From: an uncultured Eubacteriales bacterium
GTDB lineage: Bacteria > Bacillota_A > Clostridia > Oscillospirales > Acutalibacteraceae
NCBI GenBank assembly: GCA_934454005.1
Contig: CAKSGI010000054.1
Span: 1 to 11,167, forward strand
DNA length: 11,167 bases
Reading direction: 5' to 3'
The position numbers and the translations under genes were made by a program. This document shows positions 7,309-11,167 of this stretch, piece after piece (position 1 is the first letter of the stretch; each line of letters starts with the position of its first letter). The notes beneath the pieces are model-generated. The model was not told the origin of the DNA. It worked only from the letters and a program-made list of their open reading frames with translations, and did no database searches.

Positions 7309-8466
7309 AAAAGATTCCTTATCATCATATGTAATCATTTTAAGCATTCTAACTATTAGCTCAATTGGCTTAGGGGTATCAAATGACGGACCGTTCATCA
7401 ATGCCTTCAATTTTGTAGTTGCTGTAGATGTTAAACCCGCATCATCCCACCATGTAGTTACAGTTCTTCTTGTTTTCATTGCATCAGATTTGTAATATTT
7501 CTGATATAAGCTATTTCCTCTTTTAACGACATAACCATTCTTATATTTTTCAGTCATTGTTTCCTTAGAAAAACGCCAATAGTTTGCTATTCCTAAAAAT
7601 TCATAAAATGGATTCCCTTTTTTTTCTCCTCCAGGCCCGTCAACAGGAACCAATCGATATTCACCTTTACCATCATTATCATCATAATTAAAATTATCTA
7701 AAACTGGATCAACACCAATTAATTTTCTATTTTTCTCTATTACAGTAATGTTCTTTGCATAAAAAGCAATGAAATTATGATTAGATGAAACAATTTTATC
7801 ATTAGAAATAGATGCTCTAGATTTATGGCATATAGTAGCTATTCTATTTGATTCACCAAATATTTCGTTACATATATTCTCTAAATTTACTATTTCGTGA
7901 TCATCAATTGAAATGAAAATAACCCCGTCATCTGACAACAGATTTTTTGCTAGAAGTAATCGTGGATACATCATATTCAACCAATCAGTATGAAATCTTC
8001 CATTACTTTCTGGATTAGATGAAGATACTTGATTAGTTTGTGTTTTATAATTTTCTATCGAATTAGAAAAGCTATCATTATACACAAAATCATTTCCTGT
8101 ATTGTAAGGCGGATCAATATAAATCATTTTTATTTTTCCGTAATACGTTTTTTGAAGTTGCTTTAAAACTTCAAGGTTGTCACCTTCAATATATAGATTT
8201 TCAGTATCATCCCAATTTTTTGATTTGTTCTTACAAGGTATTAGAGTTGCTGAAGATGGTGTTTGAGCATTTTTAATAGATTGGTATTTACCATTCCAAG
8301 TAAATTGATAATGCTCTTGCCCCCCCCCGAAAATTTCAGAGCCTAGAAGAGATTTAAGAATATCATAATTAACTACACCTTCCTGTACGGCTTCCGGAAA
8401 CAAATTTTTTAACTTTTCAACATTCTTTTTCTCAAGGTTTAAACTACAATCACTTATTTTTTCCAT
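6643..8466 (-). CDS. mod: Type III DNA adenine methyltransferase Mod2, poly-G tract (phase-variable candidate)
   Basis: A 607-residue beta-class N6-adenine methyltransferase, the modification and specificity subunit partnering Res. The catalytic motif DPPYNTG starts at 118 and precedes the SAM-binding ILDFFSGS at 387-394, the order typical of type III Mods. The target-recognition region lies between them, about 206-386. Codons 47-49 are GGG GGG GGG, a G9 run in a poorly conserved linker ahead of all catalytic motifs; the sequenced length keeps the frame open. One G more gives a stop at codon 60, one fewer a stop at codon 75. Residues 88-205 and 387-607 are about 88-89% identical to Mod1 by eye, while the central region is unrelated, so target specificity should differ. 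The start has GGAG 8 bases upstream, overlapping the mod1 stop; the gap is 11 bases. The mod call is certain; phase variation is inferred from the tract. Confidence 0.93.
   Translation of the reverse strand: MEKISDCSLNLEKKNVEKLKNLFPEAVQEGVVNYDILKSLLGSEIFGGGQEHYQFTWNGKYQSIKNAQTPSSATLIPCKNKSKNWDDTENLYIEGDNLEVLKQLQKTYYGKIKMIYIDPPYNTGNDFVYNDSFSNSIENYKTQTNQVSSSNPESNGRFHTDWLNMMYPRLLLAKNLLSDDGVIFISIDDHEIVNLENICNEIFGESNRIATICHKSRASISNDKIVSSNHNFIAFYAKNITVIEKNRKLIGVDPVLDNFNYDDNDGKGEYRLVPVDGPGGEKKGNPFYEFLGIANYWRFSKETMTEKYKNGYVVKRGNSLYQKYYKSDAMKTRRTVTTWWDDAGLTSTATTKLKALMNGPSFDTPKPIELIVRMLKMITYDDKESFILDFFSGSATTAHAVMKLNAEDGGNRKFIMIQLPELCNEKSEAYKAGYKNICDIGEERIRRAGEQIKSEWEKENPSDGLFGSEEQFTTDIGFKVFKLDSTNVNEWDPNMKLDEKELAMRLGEVFKEDRSKEDILYEIMLKYGVFDKQVEEININGKTMYRVGKRYMIVCLEDSITSEDVKAIGELSPKTVIFNEAGFRDDNEKINATYNLKQCGVEDIKCI
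7852..8205 (-). repeat. Direct repeat R-N, copy in mod2 (catalytic part)
   Basis: 354 bases covering mod2 residues 88-205, including the DPPY motif. They align without gaps to 9717-10070 of mod1, with about 14 substitutions in 118 residues by eye. Confidence 0.85.
8320..8328 (-). repeat. G9 homopolymer tract in mod2 (putative slippage switch)
   Basis: Nine consecutive C on the plus strand, G on the coding strand, filling mod2 codons 47-49. It stands out in this AT-rich window, where other G or C runs that I see are about four bases or shorter. The aligned part of mod1 has no such run. Homopolymer G tracts in the 5' part of mod genes are the classic site of slip-strand phase variation. Confidence 0.85.
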
Positions 8467-8477
8467 TCAATCTACTC

Positions 8478-9143
8478 CTATATACACTTCACATCTTCTA
8501 CGCCACATTTTTCAAGATTATAAACAGCATTGATTTTATCGTTATCATTATTGAATCCTGCTTCATTAAAAATCACTGTTTTAGGAAATAATTCACCAAT
8601 GGCTTTTACATCTTCTGAAGTAATACTATCTTCTAAACATACAATCATATAACGCTTACCTACGCGATACATTGTTTTTCCATTTACATTGATTTCTTCA
8701 ACCTGTTTATCAAATACACCGTATTTAAGCATGATTTCATAAAGAATATCTTCTTTACTTCTACCTTCTTTAAACACTTCACCTAAGCGCATAGCAAGCT
8801 CTTTTTCATCAAGCTTCATATTAGGATCCCACTCATTTACATTTGTTGAATCCAATTTAAACACCTTAAATCCAATATCTGTTGTAAACTCTTGATCAGG
8901 CCCAAACAATCCATCAGATGGATGTTCTTTCTCCCATTCAGCCTTAATCTGTTCACCAGAACGACGAATACGTTCTTCTCCAATTTCGCAAATGTTCTTA
9001 TATCCGGATTTAAAAGCTTCCGTTTTCTCATCACACAATTCAGGAAATTGAACCATTATAAATTTACGATTACCTCCATCTTCAGCATTTAACTTCATTA
9101 TTGCATGAGCTGTAGTTGCAGAGCCAGAAAAAAAATCCAAAAT
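8478..9143 (-). repeat. Direct repeat R-C, copy in mod1 (C-terminal part)
   Basis: Counterpart of 6643-7308, same orientation and same length, offset by 1835 bases. Several stretches are near-identical at the base level (for example around 8780-8880 against 6945-7045), long enough to support homologous recombination between the two genes. Confidence 0.88.
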
Positions 9144-10352
9144 AATATCTCTTTCAGATGTATATAATTGTAAACATCTTTTAATCAAGTTGACAGGCTT
9201 TGGATAATCAAAATACGCTTTACCTTCAAATATTTTTTTTAAATTCTGTGATGCCTCTTGTGAGTGACCAACCTCAGTATATTTCCAGATTGTCATTGGT
9301 GTCATTCCCTGTTTAACCTCCGAGGCAAATTTTTTGACCGCTGGAACATTATTCCCATTTTTTCCAAACCATATTCGATTTTCCTTTATTAACTCGTCAA
9401 ATTTATCTTTTGTATATAGCCAACATCTACCTGAAGAAGGTGTTACCACCCGTCCACTAGGTAAAGTTAAAGGATAAACTCTTTCTGCTACGGCTGGCCC
9501 AACAGTTGAATCTGCGGCTTTCCATGGTCCACGAAAATCATTATCTGGATTTTTATATCTTTCTAATGCTTCGCCAGTCTTTGGTAATCCCTTGCAATAA
9601 GCAGCATTAATATTTTTTGCATAACACAAAATATAGTCATGACACTCCGAAAAATGCTTTTTCAAATTCACAGGAGAGTAAGCACGTTCCCATATTACCT
9701 GAGAAATAAAATTTAATTCTCCAAATACTTCATTGCATAATTCTTTCAAATTCATTTGTTCGTTATCATCTATGCTAATAAAAATAACACCATCTTCACT
9801 TAATAAATTCCTTGCTAAAATCAATCTTGGATACATCATATTTAACCAGTCGGTATGAAATCTGCCATTACTTTCAGGATTAGAAGAAGATGTCTGATTA
9901 GTTTGTTCTTTATAATTTTCTATGCTATTACTAAAATCATCATGATATACAAAATCATTGCCTGTATTATAAGGTGGATCAATATAAATCATTTTTATCT
10001 TTCCATAATAGGTTTTTTGAAGTTGTTTTAACACTTCTAAATTATCACCTTCAATATAAAGATTTTCTGTAGTATCCCATTTTTTTGATTTTGGTTCACC
10101 TTTACTATTTTTTTCGTCTTTACATGGTCTTAATGTCGCAGATGAAGGTGTTTGCGCTAATTTAATCGCTTTAGCTTTACCATTCCAAGTAAATTGATAC
10201 TTTTCTCTTGAATCATCTACTTCATCACCAAGCATAGCACGTAACATGTCAAAATTAATTTTTCCTTCTTCAACTGCTTCAGGAAACAATTCTTTAATTC
10301 TTTGAATGTTCTGCTTTTCTAAGTTTAAACTTAATCCATCCATCTTATCCAT
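8478..10352 (-). CDS. mod: Type III DNA adenine methyltransferase Mod1
   Basis: A 624-residue type III modification subunit, paralogous to the next gene. DPPYNTG starts at 125 and the SAM-binding ILDFFSGS is at 404-411; between them, about residues 213-403, lies a target-recognition region unlike that of Mod2. Where Mod2 has its G9 tract, Mod1 reads DDSRE, so it should be expressed constantly. It also carries a short Lys/Ser-rich insertion near 78-91 that Mod2 lacks. It is expected to methylate adenine in a short asymmetric site and to supply site recognition to Res. The start is the ATG at 10352 with GGGAG 9 bases upstream; a second ATG three codons later is also possible. The gene overlaps the DUF4391 gene by 8 bases and its stop overlaps the mod2 ribosome binding site, so the three are co-transcribed and probably translationally coupled. 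The frame is intact with all catalytic motifs present. Confidence 0.94.
   Translation of the reverse strand: MDKMDGLSLNLEKQNIQRIKELFPEAVEEGKINFDMLRAMLGDEVDDSREKYQFTWNGKAKAIKLAQTPSSATLRPCKDEKNSKGEPKSKKWDTTENLYIEGDNLEVLKQLQKTYYGKIKMIYIDPPYNTGNDFVYHDDFSNSIENYKEQTNQTSSSNPESNGRFHTDWLNMMYPRLILARNLLSEDGVIFISIDDNEQMNLKELCNEVFGELNFISQVIWERAYSPVNLKKHFSECHDYILCYAKNINAAYCKGLPKTGEALERYKNPDNDFRGPWKAADSTVGPAVAERVYPLTLPSGRVVTPSSGRCWLYTKDKFDELIKENRIWFGKNGNNVPAVKKFASEVKQGMTPMTIWKYTEVGHSQEASQNLKKIFEGKAYFDYPKPVNLIKRCLQLYTSERDIILDFFSGSATTAHAIMKLNAEDGGNRKFIMVQFPELCDEKTEAFKSGYKNICEIGEERIRRSGEQIKAEWEKEHPSDGLFGPDQEFTTDIGFKVFKLDSTNVNEWDPNMKLDEKELAMRLGEVFKEGRSKEDILYEIMLKYGVFDKQVEEINVNGKTMYRVGKRYMIVCLEDSITSEDVKAIGELFPKTVIFNEAGFNNDNDKINAVYNLEKCGVEDVKCI
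9717..10070 (-). repeat. Direct repeat R-N, copy in mod1 (catalytic part)
   Basis: Counterpart of 7852-8205, covering mod1 residues 95-212. The DNA between this block and the C-terminal repeat (about 9144-9716) has no visible similarity to the matching part of mod2. Confidence 0.85.
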
Positions 10353-11067
10353 TTGTAGTTTCTCCCTTTAATTTTTTTATTAATTTCTTATATTTCATTT
10401 CTTCATCATATATCTGATCATCAATATCCATCTTCTCTGATTTCATTGAAGCTCTTTTATACTGTTCTTTTAAGTTGTTTATGTTTGCTTGTATTGCCTG
10501 GTATTCCTTGATAATTGATTTATAATCAAAATTAGCCGTTGGATATACCTTAATCAAATTCAATACACCAATTTTATAGACTATTTGTACAATTTTTGTG
10601 TAGTAATCTTTTAAATTTGATGCTGTTATTTGACTTAGATTCAAATAATTCATTGAATCCGTATTTATCTCTTGTACAACATTATCTTCCAATACCGTTT
10701 TAGTTTGATCAATTTTACTAATTCTTTTTGGAGCTACACTGATCCATTCTTTATCTGTATGTTCCATCAATAATATTGTTGGTTCTGGAAATGCAGCATG
10801 CAATTGACTTGTTAAATCGGTTAATTGATCATTCTTCTTTAATGTAATTTGCAATACATAAATAGCTTGATAACTATAATCATCATCTCTATACGCTCTA
10901 TAATGAATTGTTTGTTCATTTAATAAGCTTACAAGATAAATCGAAGCCACATGACTTTCTATCAATTTCTTATTTTCTGGTGTAGGCTGTAATTGTTCAA
11001 CCAATGTTTTTACTGGTACTCTTTGTTTATCAAGAGTCGGTATATGTAACGCTTCTAATACACTCAT
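10345..11067 (-). CDS. DUF4391-type protein of a type III R-M operon
   Basis: A 240-residue cytoplasmic protein. Its overall pattern, including a Pro-Glu-Pro-Thr segment near the middle followed by a Ser-Val-Ala-Pro-Lys-Arg motif around 131-136, resembles the DUF4391 family, which is recurrently found between a helicase-like gene and mod genes. I assign it from memory of that pattern, not from a search. The last 45 or so residues are rich in Lys and Glu and look like a coiled coil, suggesting partner binding. No enzymatic motif is visible and the biochemical role is unknown. The ATG overlaps the stop of the preceding gene (ATGA). The upstream sequence has only a G-rich GGTGGTGG, so initiation is probably coupled. 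Its 3' end overlaps mod1 by 8 bases. Position in the operon argues for an accessory or regulatory role in the R-M complex; this is inference. Confidence 0.8.
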   Translation of the reverse strand: MSVLEALHIPTLDKQRVPVKTLVEQLQPTPENKKLIESHVASIYLVSLLNEQTIHYRAYRDDDYSYQAIYVLQITLKKNDQLTDLTSQLHAAFPEPTILLMEHTDKEWISVAPKRISKIDQTKTVLEDNVVQEINTDSMNYLNLSQITASNLKDYYTKIVQIVYKIGVLNLIKVYPTANFDYKSIIKEYQAIQANINNLKEQYKRASMKSEKMDIDDQIYDEEMKYKKLIKKLKGETTNG

Positions 11068-11167
11068 GATTCCACCACCAAAAATGATACCAATTCAAAA
11101 TCATTTAATCCACTTACTGTATTGTCTAATAAAGTTGCCTGCCCTAATTGGAATAAAGATTGAATTC
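11064..11167 (-). CDS. 3' end of an upstream gene (possibly helicase-related), truncated by window edge
   Basis: One minus-strand frame stays open from the window edge to a TGA at 11064-11066, giving 33 C-terminal residues that include LFQLGQATLL and end VSFLVVES. The TGA overlaps the ATG of the DUF4391 gene as ATGA, the usual sign of a coupled operon, while the other two frames have stops that leave no such junction. DUF4391 genes commonly follow a large SNF2/helicase-related gene in type III R-M loci, so that is my guess at identity, but no catalytic motif lies in the visible part. The operon promoter must be further right, outside the window. Confidence 0.7.
   Translation of the reverse strand, partial: IQSLFQLGQATLLDNTVSGLNDFELVSFLVVES

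Noticed and set aside
8320..8328. Reading mod2 as a pseudogene or the G run as a sequencing error
   Set aside because: With nine G the frame is fully open and matches the Mod family on both sides, so the gene is intact as sequenced. Read-level tract length still cannot be judged from a consensus.
8837..9034. 65-codon minus-strand frame within mod1
   Set aside because: Shifted-frame reading of mod1, which itself has full-length family support.
8892..9092. 66-codon open frame on the plus strand within mod1
   Set aside because: Antisense shadow of the conserved C-terminal part of mod1.
830..11167. Classifying the locus as BREX or DISARM
   Set aside because: No PglZ, BrxL, DrmA or DrmB-like gene is visible. 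The methyltransferases and nuclease are classic type III Mod and Res, and the ATPase pairs with SIR2.

Overview
The window is AT-rich, and every gene I accept lies on the minus strand. Ribosome binding sites are AGGAG/GGAGG-like and spacing is tight. TGA is used as a stop (upstream partial gene, res) while TGG encodes Trp, so the standard bacterial code applies. This suits a low-GC Bacillota (Firmicutes) chromosome or island; I cannot name a genus from the sequence.

Layout in the direction of transcription (high to low coordinates): (1) the 3' end of a gene entering from the right edge, possibly the helicase often found beside DUF4391; (2) a DUF4391-type protein, joined to it by an ATGA overlap; (3) mod1 and (4) mod2, two tandem type III restriction-modification methyltransferases with nearly identical N-terminal catalytic and C-terminal regions but unrelated central target-recognition regions; (5) res, the type III helicase-nuclease subunit; (6) a SIR2-family NADase-like gene; (7) a HerA/DUF87 ATPase gene. 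Genes 1 to 7 have overlaps or gaps of at most about 17 bases, with no visible internal terminator, and end at a hairpin terminator near 786-828. An AT-rich gap of roughly 340 bases follows, then an unrecognised small Cys-containing protein with its own ribosome binding site.

The operon joins two defence modes. The Mod/Res proteins should methylate self DNA and cut non-self DNA, with two possible specificities sharing one Res. Sir2 plus HerA matches the known Sir2-HerA anti-phage pair, which acts by NAD depletion.

The most striking signal is a run of nine G (coding strand) at 8320-8328 inside mod2, filling codons 47-49 exactly. mod1 has no such tract. In such AT-rich DNA this looks like a slip-strand phase-variation switch: the present length is in frame (ON), while G8 or G10 stops translation after 74 or 59 codons. 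The locus would then hold one constant and one phase-variable methyltransferase feeding a shared nuclease, with Sir2-HerA downstream on the same transcript. Phase-variable mod genes are known; this tandem constant/switchable arrangement with a suicide module is the part I would treat as potentially new.
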